Positions 34,120-41,945 of a DNA stretch of 64,000 nt are shown in pieces. Position numbers and translations under genes: made by a program. Source of the stretch: Promicromonospora thailandica (GTDB taxonomy: Bacteria; Actinomycetota; Actinomycetes; Actinomycetales; Cellulomonadaceae); the NCBI RefSeq assembly GCF_024171955.1, contig NZ_JAMTCS010000003.1, forward strand, positions 1 to 64,000, given 5' to 3'. The notes under the pieces were generated by a model that was not told where the DNA came from, did no database searches, and saw nothing but the letters and a program-made list of their open reading frames with translations. Every line of letters begins with the position of its first letter. The first letter of the stretch is position 1.

Positions 34120-34162
34120 GACGGCGGTCCGCACCCCCTCCGAGGGGGTGCGGACCGCCGTC
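34120..34162 (+). terminator. Strong hairpin terminator after tig
   Basis: Perfect 21-base arms (GACGGCGGTCCGCACCCCCTC and its complement) are separated by a single base. It lies 37 bases after the tig stop. No T-run follows. Confidence 0.75.
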
Positions 34163-34206
34163 TGCGTCCCGGCCGCCTTCGCCCTGGGCAGCACCGGTGC
34201 GCTGTA

Positions 34207-34258
34207 GGCGAAACGGTCGCCGGATCGGGAGTTCTGGCGGGCAGCGGCACGTTAGGGT
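34207..34258 (+). promoter_or_regulatory. clpP1P2 promoter region with inverted repeat
   Basis: GGCGA, 5 bases and TCGCC (34207-34221) form an inverted repeat. GTTCTG at 34231, 16 bases and TAGGGT at 34253-34258 make a candidate promoter just downstream. Actinobacterial clpP operons are commonly activated by ClgR, but the repeat is not an exact match to the ClgR motif I recall. Confidence 0.35.
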
Positions 34259-34319
34259 CGAGCGACACGACGTCTTAGGACGTGGTCCACAGACGAGAGT
34301 CAGAACCGAGGAGATGGAC

Positions 34320-34949
34320 GTGAACGATCTGCTGCGGATGGATGCTGGGCCGGTAGCGCGGGCGGAGGGTGCTGGCTTCGGGCTCAACGACTCCATCTAC
34401 AACCGGCTGCTCAAGGAGCGCATCATCTGGCTGGGGTCGGAGGTGCGCGACGAGAACGCGAACGCGATCAGCGCGCAGATGATGCTTCTCGCGGCCGAGG
34501 ACCCCGACAAGGACATCTGGCTGTACATCAACTCGCCGGGCGGCTCGATCACCGCCGGCATGGCGATCTACGACACGATGCAGTTCATCAAGCCGGACGT
34601 GGCCACGGTCGCGATGGGGATGGCGGCATCGATGGGCCAGTTCCTGCTGTCGTCGGGAACCAAGGGCAAGCGCTACATCACGCCGCACGCCCGGGTGCTC
34701 ATGCACCAGCCGTCCGGTGGCGTCGGCGGTACCGCCACGGACGTCCGGATCGGCGCGCAGCTCATCATGCACATGAAGAAGGTGCTCGCCGAGCTGACCG
34801 CCGAGCAGACCGGGCAGACCGTCGAGACGATCATGAAGGACAACGACCGGGACAACTGGTTCACGGCCACTGAGGCGCTGGAGTACGGCTTCGTCGACCA
34901 CGTCGTCGAGACCGCGGCGCTGGCCGGCGGCGGCGGTATGGCCAGCTGA
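34320..34949 (+). CDS. clpP1: ATP-dependent Clp protease proteolytic subunit 1
   Basis: 209 residues from GTG 34320. GAGGAG at 34308-34313 abuts the ATG at 34314 and so fits the GTG six bases on. Catalytic Ser is in [10 protein letters not shown], His in [10 protein letters not shown] and Asp in [26 protein letters not shown] is the family signature. It forms the mixed ClpP1P2 barrel with the next gene product and degrades unfolded proteins delivered by ClpX or ClpC. Confidence 0.95.
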   Translation: MNDLLRMDAGPVARAEGAGFGLNDSIYNRLLKERIIWLGSEVRDENANAISAQMMLLAAEDPDKDIWLYINSPGGSITAGMAIYDTMQFIKPDVATVAMGMAASMGQFLLSSGTKGKRYITPHARVLMHQPSGGVGGTATDVRIGAQLIMHMKKVLAELTAEQTGQTVETIMKDNDRDNWFTATEALEYGFVDHVVETAALAGGGGMAS

Positions 34950-34995
34950 CCGTCCCCCCGACACGTACACCAGACTTTCTCAGAGGAGACCCACC

Positions 34996-35715
34996 GTGAG
35001 TCCTGAAGCCCAGTTCGTCGCAGCAGCAGAGCGCCTCGCCGGCGTGCGCGCCCAGTCGGGTGCGGGGCTGCCCTACGGCGCCGCCGGCGCGATGCCGTCC
35101 GCCCGCTACGTGCTCCCGCAGTTCGAGGAGCGCACCGCGTACGGTTTCAAGCGCCAGGACCCGTACACCAAGCTGTTCGAGGACCGCATCATCTTCCTGG
35201 GGGTCCAGGTCGACGACGCGTCCGCGGACGACGTCATGGCCCAGCTCCTGGTCCTCGAGACCCAGGACCCGGACCGCGACGTGATGATGTACATCAACTC
35301 GCCGGGTGGCTCGTTCACGGCCATGACGGCGTTGTACGACACCATGCAGTTCATCAAGCCGCAGATCCAGACGGTGGTGCTGGGCCAGGCGGCGTCGGCC
35401 GCTGCCGTGCTGCTCGCGGCCGGCCAGCCGGGCAAGCGTCTGGCGCTGCCCAACTCGCGCGTGCTGATCCACCAGCCCGCGATGGAGGGCGGCGGCTACG
35501 CGCAGGCCTCCGACATCGAGATCCACGCCAACGAGCTCATCCGCATGCGCGAGTGGCTCGAGCTGACTCTCGCGACCCACAGCGGCAAGTCGGTCGAGGA
35601 GGTCCGCGAGGACATCGAGCGCGACAAGATCCTCACGGCCGAGCAGGCGAAGGACTACGGCCTGGTCGACGAGGTGCTCCAGTCGCGCAAGCCGGTCACG
35701 GTCGTCACGAACTGA
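34996..35715 (+). CDS. clpP2: ATP-dependent Clp protease proteolytic subunit 2
   Basis: 239 residues from GTG 34996, with AGAGGAGA upstream. Catalytic Ser is in [11 protein letters not shown] and His in [11 protein letters not shown]. It is paralogous to clpP1, 46 bases upstream, and most likely co-transcribed. The ~35-residue N-terminal extension is longer than in clpP1 and may be removed as a propeptide, as in other actinobacterial ClpP2 proteins. Confidence 0.95.
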   Translation: MSPEAQFVAAAERLAGVRAQSGAGLPYGAAGAMPSARYVLPQFEERTAYGFKRQDPYTKLFEDRIIFLGVQVDDASADDVMAQLLVLETQDPDRDVMMYINSPGGSFTAMTALYDTMQFIKPQIQTVVLGQAASAAAVLLAAGQPGKRLALPNSRVLIHQPAMEGGGYAQASDIEIHANELIRMREWLELTLATHSGKSVEEVREDIERDKILTAEQAKDYGLVDEVLQSRKPVTVVTN

Positions 35716-35815
35716 CGTCCGCGGCCGCCTGTCGAGGCCGGCGGACGCCGGGGCAGCTCCACCAGCAGTGGTTGGACGCGGGCCCCGGCGTCGGGCATTG
35801 TGGGACCTGCTGCAT

Positions 35816-35841
35816 ACTTCATGACAAAATTGTCATGAAGT
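35816..35841. promoter_or_regulatory. AT-rich perfect inverted repeat upstream of clpX
   Basis: ACTTCATGACAA and its exact complement are separated by AA. This 26-base AT-rich block stands out in the GC-rich region. It lies 155 bases before the clpX start, so it is a strong operator candidate. No T-tract follows as expected for a terminator. The remaining 35842-35996 holds clpX leader sequence with nothing recognised. Confidence 0.5.
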
Positions 35842-35996
35842 GGTGAAAGTCGGCTCGACGACCCGCCGGGTCGCCGGGCTGACAACAGGCCACGGGTGGT
35901 GTGGAATGGATCTGAGACCGCTCGACGTTGCGGATCTGCTGGGTCAACCGGCCTGTGCGGGACTCCGTGAGGGTGCACAAGGCGAGGAGACAGGTA

Positions 35997-37286
35997 GTGG
36001 TGCGAATCGGTGACGGCGCGGAGCTGCTGAAGTGCAACTTCTGCGGCAAGTCGCAGAAGCAGGTGAAGAAGCTGATCGCCGGTCCGGGCGTCTACATCTG
36101 CGACGAGTGCATCGAGCTCTGCAACGAGATCATCGAGGAAGAGCTCGGTGAGGCGGCCGAGCTCGGCCTGACGGAGCTGCCCAAGCCGCGCGAGATCTTC
36201 GACTTCCTCGAGCAGTACATCATCGGCCAGGACCCGGCCAAGCGTGCGCTGGCGGTGGCTGTCTACAACCACTACAAGCGCATCCAGGCGGGCGAGGCCG
36301 GCCGGTCGATCAGCCCGGACGACCAGGACGCGGTCGAGATCGCGAAGTCCAACATCCTGCTGATCGGCCCCACGGGCACCGGCAAGACCTACCTCGCGCA
36401 GACGCTCGCCAAGATGCTGAACGTGCCGTTCGCCATCGCCGACGCGACAGCGCTCACCGAGGCGGGCTACGTGGGCGAGGACGTGGAGAACATCCTCCTC
36501 AAGCTCATCCAGGCGGCCGACTACGACGTCAAGAAGGCCGAGACGGGCATCATCTACATCGACGAGGTCGACAAGGTGGCCCGCAAGGCGGAGAACCCGT
36601 CGATCACGCGGGACGTCTCCGGCGAGGGCGTGCAGCAGGCGCTCCTGAAGATCATCGAGGGCACCACGGCCTCGGTGCCGCCGCAGGGCGGGCGCAAGCA
36701 CCCGCACCAGGAGTTCATCCAGATCGACACGACGAACGTGCTGTTCATCGTGGCCGGCGCGTTCGCCGGCCTGGACGACATCGTCGCCGCCCGCTCCCGC
36801 AAGCGCGGCATCGGCTTCAGCGCCCCGATGGAGTCCATCGCCCGCGACGAGGACCTGTTCGCCGAGGTGCGGCCGGAGGACCTGCAGAAGTACGGCCTGA
36901 TCCCCGAGTTCATCGGGCGCCTGCCCGTCATCGCCTCGGTCTCGCCGCTGGACCGTGACGCGCTGGTCCGGATCCTCACGGAGCCGAAGAACGCGCTCGT
37001 GAAGCAGTACAAGCGGATGTTCGAGATCGACGGTGTGGAGCTCGAGTTCGACGAGCCGGCCGTCGAGGCGATCGCCGAGCAGGCCCTGCTGCGGGGCACC
37101 GGGGCGCGCGGCCTGCGAGCGATCATGGAAGAGGTGCTCCAGCAGGTCATGTTCGACGTGCCGAGCCGCGACGACGTCGAGCGCGTGGTCATCACGCGCG
37201 ACGTGGTGCTCGACAACGTGAACCCGACGGTCGTCCCGCGCAAGAGCCCGGTCCGCGGCCGCCAGCCCCGAGAGAAGAGCGCGTAG
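35997..37286 (+). CDS. clpX: ATP-dependent Clp protease ATP-binding subunit ClpX
   Basis: 429 residues. The start GTG 35997 follows GAGGAG by 7 bases and aligns with the usual ClpX N terminus. A four-Cys zinc-binding domain (CNFCG and CDECIELC) recognises substrates and adaptors. The AAA+ core has Walker A GPTGTGKT, Walker [10 protein letters not shown], pore loop YVGED and sensor region FIGRLPV. It unfolds tagged proteins and feeds them to ClpP1P2, encoded just upstream. The gene ends next to the long palindrome at 37293. Confidence 0.96.
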   Translation: MVRIGDGAELLKCNFCGKSQKQVKKLIAGPGVYICDECIELCNEIIEEELGEAAELGLTELPKPREIFDFLEQYIIGQDPAKRALAVAVYNHYKRIQAGEAGRSISPDDQDAVEIAKSNILLIGPTGTGKTYLAQTLAKMLNVPFAIADATALTEAGYVGEDVENILLKLIQAADYDVKKAETGIIYIDEVDKVARKAENPSITRDVSGEGVQQALLKIIEGTTASVPPQGGRKHPHQEFIQIDTTNVLFIVAGAFAGLDDIVAARSRKRGIGFSAPMESIARDEDLFAEVRPEDLQKYGLIPEFIGRLPVIASVSPLDRDALVRILTEPKNALVKQYKRMFEIDGVELEFDEPAVEAIAEQALLRGTGARGLRAIMEEVLQQVMFDVPSRDDVERVVITRDVVLDNVNPTVVPRKSPVRGRQPREKSA

Positions 37287-37292
37287 CCCCCC

Positions 37293-37400
37293 GCCGAGAT
37301 AGAACCGTGGCGAGGTAGAACTGTGGCGAGATAGAACGGGGGCCGGAGCGCTGATCAGCGCTCCGGCCCCCGTTCTATCTCGCCACAGTTCTACCTCGGC
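37293..37400. repeat. Dispersed palindromic element, family 2
   Basis: 46-base arms with one mismatch centre on CTGATCAG at 37351-37358. The left side has three 16-bp units (GCCGAGATAGAACCGT, GGCGAGGTAGAACTGT, GGCGAGATAGAACGGG) and the right side two. It sits between convergent clpX and the acyl-CoA ligase gene, and supplies the stop codon and last codons of the latter. It could act as a bidirectional terminator. Confidence 0.88.
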
Positions 37401-39223
37401 TGAAGCGTGTTCGCCGCCGGGGCGGCCGCGCCGTAGAGGGTGTCGATGGTGTCCGCGAAGTCGGCCAGCACCTGGGCACGCTTCACCTTGATCGACGGCG
37501 TGAGGTAGCCGTTCGCCTCGGTGAAGTCGATGTCGAGCACGGTGATCTTGCGGATCGACTCGGCCTTGGACACCGCCTCGTTGGCCACCGCGGCCGCCTT
37601 GTCGAGCTCCGCCAGGACCGTCGGGTGCACGCGAGCCTCCTCGACGGACAGCGCGGGCAGGCCGTTCGCCGCGCACCAGCCGGGCAGCATCTCGGCGTCG
37701 AGCGTCACGAGCGCGCCGATGAACGGCCGCTGGTCGCCTACGACCACGACCTGGCTGACGAGCGGGTGGGCGCGCATCCGGTCCTCGAGCACCGCCGGGG
37801 CGACGTTCTTGCCGCCCGCGGTCACGATGATCTCCTTCTTGCGCCCCGTGATGTGCAGGTGCCCGTGCTCGTCCAGGCGCCCGAGGTCACCCGTGCGGAA
37901 CCAGCCGTCGACGAGCACCTCGGCGGTGAGCTCGGGCTGGTTGCGGTAGCCCCGGAAGATGTGGGGCCCGCGCAGGAGCACCTCGCCGTCGTCGGCGATG
38001 GAGATGTCGGTGCCGAAGAAAGCGGGCCCCACGGAGCCGATCACGATCTGGCCGGGCCGGTTGACCGACGTCGGCGCCGTGGACTCCGTGAGCCCGTAGC
38101 CCTCCAGGATGGTCACGCACGAGCCGCGGAAGAAGTGACCCAGGCGCTCGCCCAGGGGCGCCCCGCCGGAGACGGCCCACCGGAGCTGACCGCCCATGGT
38201 GGCCTTGAGCTTGGCGTAGACGAGGCGGTCCGCGATCGCGTGCCGCACCTTGAGGCCCACCCCCGGGCCGGACGGCGTGTCCAGGGCACGCGACCAGGCC
38301 TCGGCGGTCCGGGCGGCCCACGCGAAGATCGTGGCCTTGAGGCCCGACGACGCCTTCTGCTCGGCGCTGTTGTACACCTTCTCGAACACGCGCGGCACGG
38401 CCAGGAGGTAGGTGGGCCGGAACGAGCCGAGGTCGCCCACGAGGTTCTTGATGTCCGGGGCGTGGCCCAGCACCGCGTTGCCCGCGACGGTCGCCACCTC
38501 GACGAAGCGCGCGAACACGTGCGCCAGCGGCAGGAACAGGAGCGTGCGGGCGCCCGGCGCCTGCAGCACCTCCGGGATGCCGACGGCGGAGTTCATCGTC
38601 AGGTGCGCGAAGTTGCCGTGCGTGAGCTCGACGCCCTTGGGCCGGCCGGTCGAGCCGGAGGTGTAGATCACGGTCGCGAGGTCGTCGCGGCGGACGGCGG
38701 TGCGGCGCTCGCCCACGATGCCGGCGGAGATGCCCGCACCCGCCGTGCGAAGGGCTGCCAGGGCGCCGTCGTCGAGCACGAGCACGTCCTCCAGGCCGGG
38801 CAGGGAGTGGCGCACCTGCTGGACCGTCGCGGCGTGCGCGGCGGTCTCGACGACGGCGAGCCGGACGTCGGCGTCCGACAGGATCCACTGCACCTGCTCG
38901 GCGGACGAGGTCTCGTAGACGGGTACGGCCACGGCGCCGGCGGCCCAGATCGAGAAGTCGAGCAGCGTCCACTCGTAGCGTGTGCGCGACATGATGGCGA
39001 CGCGGTCGCCGGGCTCGATGCCGCGGGCGACGAGGCCGCGCGCGACGGCGAGCACCTCGTCCTCGAACCGGCGAGCGCTCACCTCGATCCACGGGCCGTC
39101 GGCACTGTCGCGCCGTTCGATGAGCGTCTCGTCCCCGGTGCGGGCCACGCGGTCCGCGAGGATGGTGTTGATGCTGGTGCCTTCGGGCACCTCCACCAAG
39201 GCCGGCGACGAGACGAGTGTCAT
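37391..39223 (-). CDS. Long-chain fatty acid-CoA ligase (AMP-forming)
   Basis: 610 residues from ATG 39223. Adenylate-forming hallmarks are the P-loop IYTSGSTGRPKG, the A4-like EGYGLTEST, the hinge Asp in WFRTGDLG and the C-terminal ITGRKKEIIVTAGGKN. It activates fatty acids as acyl-CoA through acyl-AMP, for lipid synthesis or degradation. It is monocistronic and convergent with clpX. Its last codons lie inside the palindromic element, so the C terminus (LQPR) may have been altered by that element. Confidence 0.9.
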   Translation of the reverse strand: MTLVSSPALVEVPEGTSINTILADRVARTGDETLIERRDSADGPWIEVSARRFEDEVLAVARGLVARGIEPGDRVAIMSRTRYEWTLLDFSIWAAGAVAVPVYETSSAEQVQWILSDADVRLAVVETAAHAATVQQVRHSLPGLEDVLVLDDGALAALRTAGAGISAGIVGERRTAVRRDDLATVIYTSGSTGRPKGVELTHGNFAHLTMNSAVGIPEVLQAPGARTLLFLPLAHVFARFVEVATVAGNAVLGHAPDIKNLVGDLGSFRPTYLLAVPRVFEKVYNSAEQKASSGLKATIFAWAARTAEAWSRALDTPSGPGVGLKVRHAIADRLVYAKLKATMGGQLRWAVSGGAPLGERLGHFFRGSCVTILEGYGLTESTAPTSVNRPGQIVIGSVGPAFFGTDISIADDGEVLLRGPHIFRGYRNQPELTAEVLVDGWFRTGDLGRLDEHGHLHITGRKKEIIVTAGGKNVAPAVLEDRMRAHPLVSQVVVVGDQRPFIGALVTLDAEMLPGWCAANGLPALSVEEARVHPTVLAELDKAAAVANEAVSKAESIRKITVLDIDFTEANGYLTPSIKVKRAQVLADFADTIDTLYGAAAPAANTLQPR

Positions 39224-39362
39224 CTGCTGCTCTCCGTTGAAGTCATTGAAGGTGTGAGCCGAAGTTCATGGCCTTCACCAAGTTGCGTGCCTGCTCGGCA
39301 GACTGTAGCCGATCGGCGTCTCAGGTCGGAACAGCCTTCGTCGGGGGACGGTCGAGGAGGGT

Positions 39363-39368
39363 TAGTGT
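39363..39368 (+). promoter_or_regulatory. -10 hexamer for leaderless chorismate mutase transcript
   Basis: TAGTGT ends 6 bases before GTG 39375. GAGGAGG at 39354 is too far upstream to act as a ribosome site. Confidence 0.45.
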
Positions 39369-39374
39369 CTACCT

Positions 39375-39734
39375 GTGTCTGACAACGAACCGACCGGCGC
39401 TCCGGTGCCCCCCGAGATGCCGTCCGAGATCATCCGGCTGCGCGGGAGCATCGACAACATCGACGCGGCGCTGGTCTATCTGCTGGCGGAGCGGTTCCGG
39501 GTCACGCGGCGGGTCGGCGAGCTCAAGGCGGTGGGCGGCCTGCCCCCGGCCGACCCCTCGCGCGAGCAGGAGCAGATCGCGCGGCTGACCCGGATCGCCG
39601 AGGAGTCGGGCCTGGACCCCGACTTCGCCGAGCAGTTCCGTCAGTTCATCGTGAGCGAGGTGATCCGCCACCACGAGCTGATCGCCGCGCAGCACAAGGG
39701 GGACAACCTGCCCGAGGTCGACACCTACGCTTGA
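39375..39734 (+). CDS. Chorismate mutase (AroQ fold)
   Basis: 119 residues from GTG 39375, a small helical AroQ-type enzyme. Typical residues are the Arg in IIRLRGSIDNIDAALVYLLA, Arg and Lys in ERFRVTRRVGELKA, and the C-terminal helix FRQFIVSEVIRHHELI. It converts chorismate to prephenate for phenylalanine and tyrosine. Actinobacterial enzymes of this size usually need DAHP synthase to reach full activity; that gene is not in the window. Confidence 0.88.
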   Translation: MSDNEPTGAPVPPEMPSEIIRLRGSIDNIDAALVYLLAERFRVTRRVGELKAVGGLPPADPSREQEQIARLTRIAEESGLDPDFAEQFRQFIVSEVIRHHELIAAQHKGDNLPEVDTYA

Positions 39735-39935
39735 AGGTGAAGCCCCCTTGGTGCAACTTTGCCCGCTCTTGAATGCGGGTCGACGCCGAGGCGTGGAAAT
39801 TCGGTGCGCAGGTCACAACCATTTCCGGCACAAGGGTGGCGCGCGCCCGAGATCCGTCGTTTCCTGGAGGGGATGTCGGGGCGAGGGCGTGCGGCAGGGC
39901 ATGTCCTCGACCTCGGCGGAGACGCGGAGGTTCGA

Positions 39936-41111
39936 ATGAAGATCGACTGGCTCAAGCCCCTCCTCGGCCACCAGGGTCCGTTCGCGACCCTGCACCTCGA
40001 CGCCACGCCGTCGGAGCAGGCCGCCGAACGCGACGTCGAGGGCCGGTGGAACGCCGCCCGCAGGGAGCTGGCGCAGCAGGGTGCCACCCCTGCCGTGCTG
40101 GACGCGATCGCCGAGGTGGTGCTGCGACCCACGAGGGTCCCGGGCCCGCACGGCCGGGTCGTGATCGCCGACGAGTCGGGCGTGCTCGTGGACCGGGTGG
40201 TGAGCAATCCGCCCACGGGGACGACGTGCTCCTGGGCCCAGGTGCCGGCGCTGCTGCAGGCCGCGCTGGCCGCCGACGAGTCGGTCGAGCTGCTCAAGGT
40301 GGCGGTGGACCGTGCGGGCGCGGACTTCGCGCGCGTCGGCCCCGAGGGCAAGGTGCACAGCACCTTCCAGGCGCCCCACGACGAGATCGAGAAGACGGGG
40401 TCCCCGGGGACGAAGCGGGCCAGGATCGAGTCGCGCGCGGAGGACTCGTGGGCGCGCAACGCTGCGGCCATCGCGGCGGAGATCGAGCGCCACGTGTCCG
40501 AGACCCGGCCGGAGCTGGTGCTGCTCACCGGGGACGTGCGGGCCGTGTCGCTCACCCGCGGGGCGCTGACGGCGCCGACCGCCGAGATGGTCGTGGAGGT
40601 GCCCGGCGGCGGGCGCGCGGGCGGCGTGAACGAGAGCGCGTTCGCCGAGCGCGTGGGGGAGGCGCTCGACTCCTACCGCGAACGACGGCGTGAGCGCGTG
40701 CTGGCGGAGCTGCGTCAGGAGCTGGGTCGCGAGTCGAACGCGGTGACCTCGGTGGACGACGTCGTCGCGGTGCTGGCGCGCGGCCAGGTCAAGGACCTGG
40801 TGCTCGCCGAGGAGTACGGCACCGGCGCGGCGACGAACGGGCGCAAGCTCTGGATCGGCCCCGACCCCAAGCACATCGCCGCGTACCGCTCGGACCTCGA
40901 GGACCTCGGCGTGACCGAGGGCCTGGAGGAGCTGCCGGCGTCGGTGGCCCTGGTGCGTGCGGCGGTGGGGCAGGACGCCGGCCTCACGTTCGCCCCCGAG
41001 GGGTCGGTGGGGCTCATCGACGGCGTCGCGGCCACGCTCCGGTGGCGCGACGACGGCACGCCGACGGAGGCGCTCGCGAGCATGTCGGGCGACGACCGCA
41101 GGCTCTCCTGA
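39936..41111 (+). CDS. baeRF2-type (Vms1/Ankzf1-like) peptidyl-tRNA hydrolase family protein
   Basis: 391 residues from ATG 39936, with GGAGG 5 bases upstream; upstream in-frame starts lack a ribosome site. The N terminus LKPLLGHQGPFATLHLDAT and the central TKRARIESRAEDSWARNA match the bacterial eRF1-like baeRF2 pattern. Relatives of eRF1/Vms1 release stalled peptides from tRNA on ribosomes. Function in bacteria is mostly inferred. The 200 bases before it hold no recognised element. It is monocistronic. Confidence 0.7.
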   Translation: MKIDWLKPLLGHQGPFATLHLDATPSEQAAERDVEGRWNAARRELAQQGATPAVLDAIAEVVLRPTRVPGPHGRVVIADESGVLVDRVVSNPPTGTTCSWAQVPALLQAALAADESVELLKVAVDRAGADFARVGPEGKVHSTFQAPHDEIEKTGSPGTKRARIESRAEDSWARNAAAIAAEIERHVSETRPELVLLTGDVRAVSLTRGALTAPTAEMVVEVPGGGRAGGVNESAFAERVGEALDSYRERRRERVLAELRQELGRESNAVTSVDDVVAVLARGQVKDLVLAEEYGTGAATNGRKLWIGPDPKHIAAYRSDLEDLGVTEGLEELPASVALVRAAVGQDAGLTFAPEGSVGLIDGVAATLRWRDDGTPTEALASMSGDDRRLS

Positions 41112-41287
41112 CGGCCGCTTGTTAAATCGGCGTCAATTGTCGGCCAGCCGCGCGCGGTGAAAAGCCCCCAGAACGGACAGCGAATCGGCTGGTATTTCCG
41201 TTTTACCGCGTATGAGACTTTGTTGCATCGAAATGTGTCCGGTTTGCCCATACACACGGAAACGCATTATCGGTACGGTCTCGGGCC

Positions 41288-41794
41288 ATGGGGATGATTC
41301 ATTGTGAGTACGCGCGGCTGGCCGCCGACGACTTCGACAAGGCACGGACCGACCTGACCTGGGCGCTGGAGCACATCGACGAGCTCGCCGGGGAATGGGT
41401 GCAGAAAGACCTCCCGGTGCAGGAGGCGCGATACTTCAGCATCGGCACGGTGTGGGGCCCGCTCCACACCGTGCTGCGGGTGCATGGCGAAATGCCCGTC
41501 GACCCGGTCCAGGGCGGTGTCGAGCTGGGGCCCGCGGACGGGATCACGCCCGTGCGGTACCTCAGCCCCCAGGATGTGGCGAAGGCTGCCGCGTTCCTGG
41601 TCGGCACGTCGTTCGACACGCTGGCGCCGCTGGCCGACGCCCGGCACGTCTGCGACGAGGACGTCTGCCCGGACCCGGCCGAGCACACCGCCGAGACCGA
41701 CGCCGAGCGGCTCGGCAAGGCCTACGGGGAGCTGACGGCGTTCTACGGCGCGGCGGCCGAGGCCGGCGACGCCGTGGTGCTGATGCTCAACTGA
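41288..41794 (+). CDS. DUF1877 (YfbM-like) family protein
   Basis: 168 residues from ATG 41288. TACGGT at 41274-41279 is a -10 candidate 8 bases upstream. The pattern MGMI at the start, a Trp-Gly-Pro-Leu-His segment (SIGTVWGPLHTVL) and RYLSPQDVAKAAAFL fit the DUF1877/YfbM family, whose biochemical role is unknown. The 176-base gap before it is AT-richer than its surroundings, with no further feature seen. It converges with valS across the palindrome at 41799. Confidence 0.65.
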   Translation: MGMIHCEYARLAADDFDKARTDLTWALEHIDELAGEWVQKDLPVQEARYFSIGTVWGPLHTVLRVHGEMPVDPVQGGVELGPADGITPVRYLSPQDVAKAAAFLVGTSFDTLAPLADARHVCDEDVCPDPAEHTAETDAERLGKAYGELTAFYGAAAEAGDAVVLMLN

Positions 41795-41798
41795 CCCC

Positions 41799-41940
41799 GC
41801 CGAGGTAGAACCGTGGCGAGATAGAACTACGGCGAAGTAGAACCGTGGCGAGGTAGAACGGGGGCGGAGGTGCTGATCAGCACCTCCGCCCCCGTTCTAC
41901 CTCGCCCCAGTTCTACTTCGCCACGGTTCTACTTCGGCGA
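41799..41940. repeat. Dispersed palindromic element, family 2, longer copy
   Basis: 64-base arms with a few mismatches centre on CTGATCAG at 41873-41880. The left arm holds four 16-bp units of GGCGARRTAGAACYGT type and the right arm three. It begins 5 bases after the DUF1877 stop and ends 5 bases before the valS stop, exactly filling the convergent gap. Confidence 0.88.
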
Positions 41941-41945
41941 GGGGG

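Noticed and set aside
35716-35996. Possible small RNA or tRNA in the clpP2-clpX gap
   Set aside because: No cloverleaf, CCA end or convincing RNA fold was seen beyond the AT-rich inverted repeat.
41799-41940. 16-bp tandem units suggestive of a CRISPR or VNTR
   Set aside because: Units are directly adjacent without spacers and are arranged as a palindrome between convergent genes, so a repeat element or terminator fits better.
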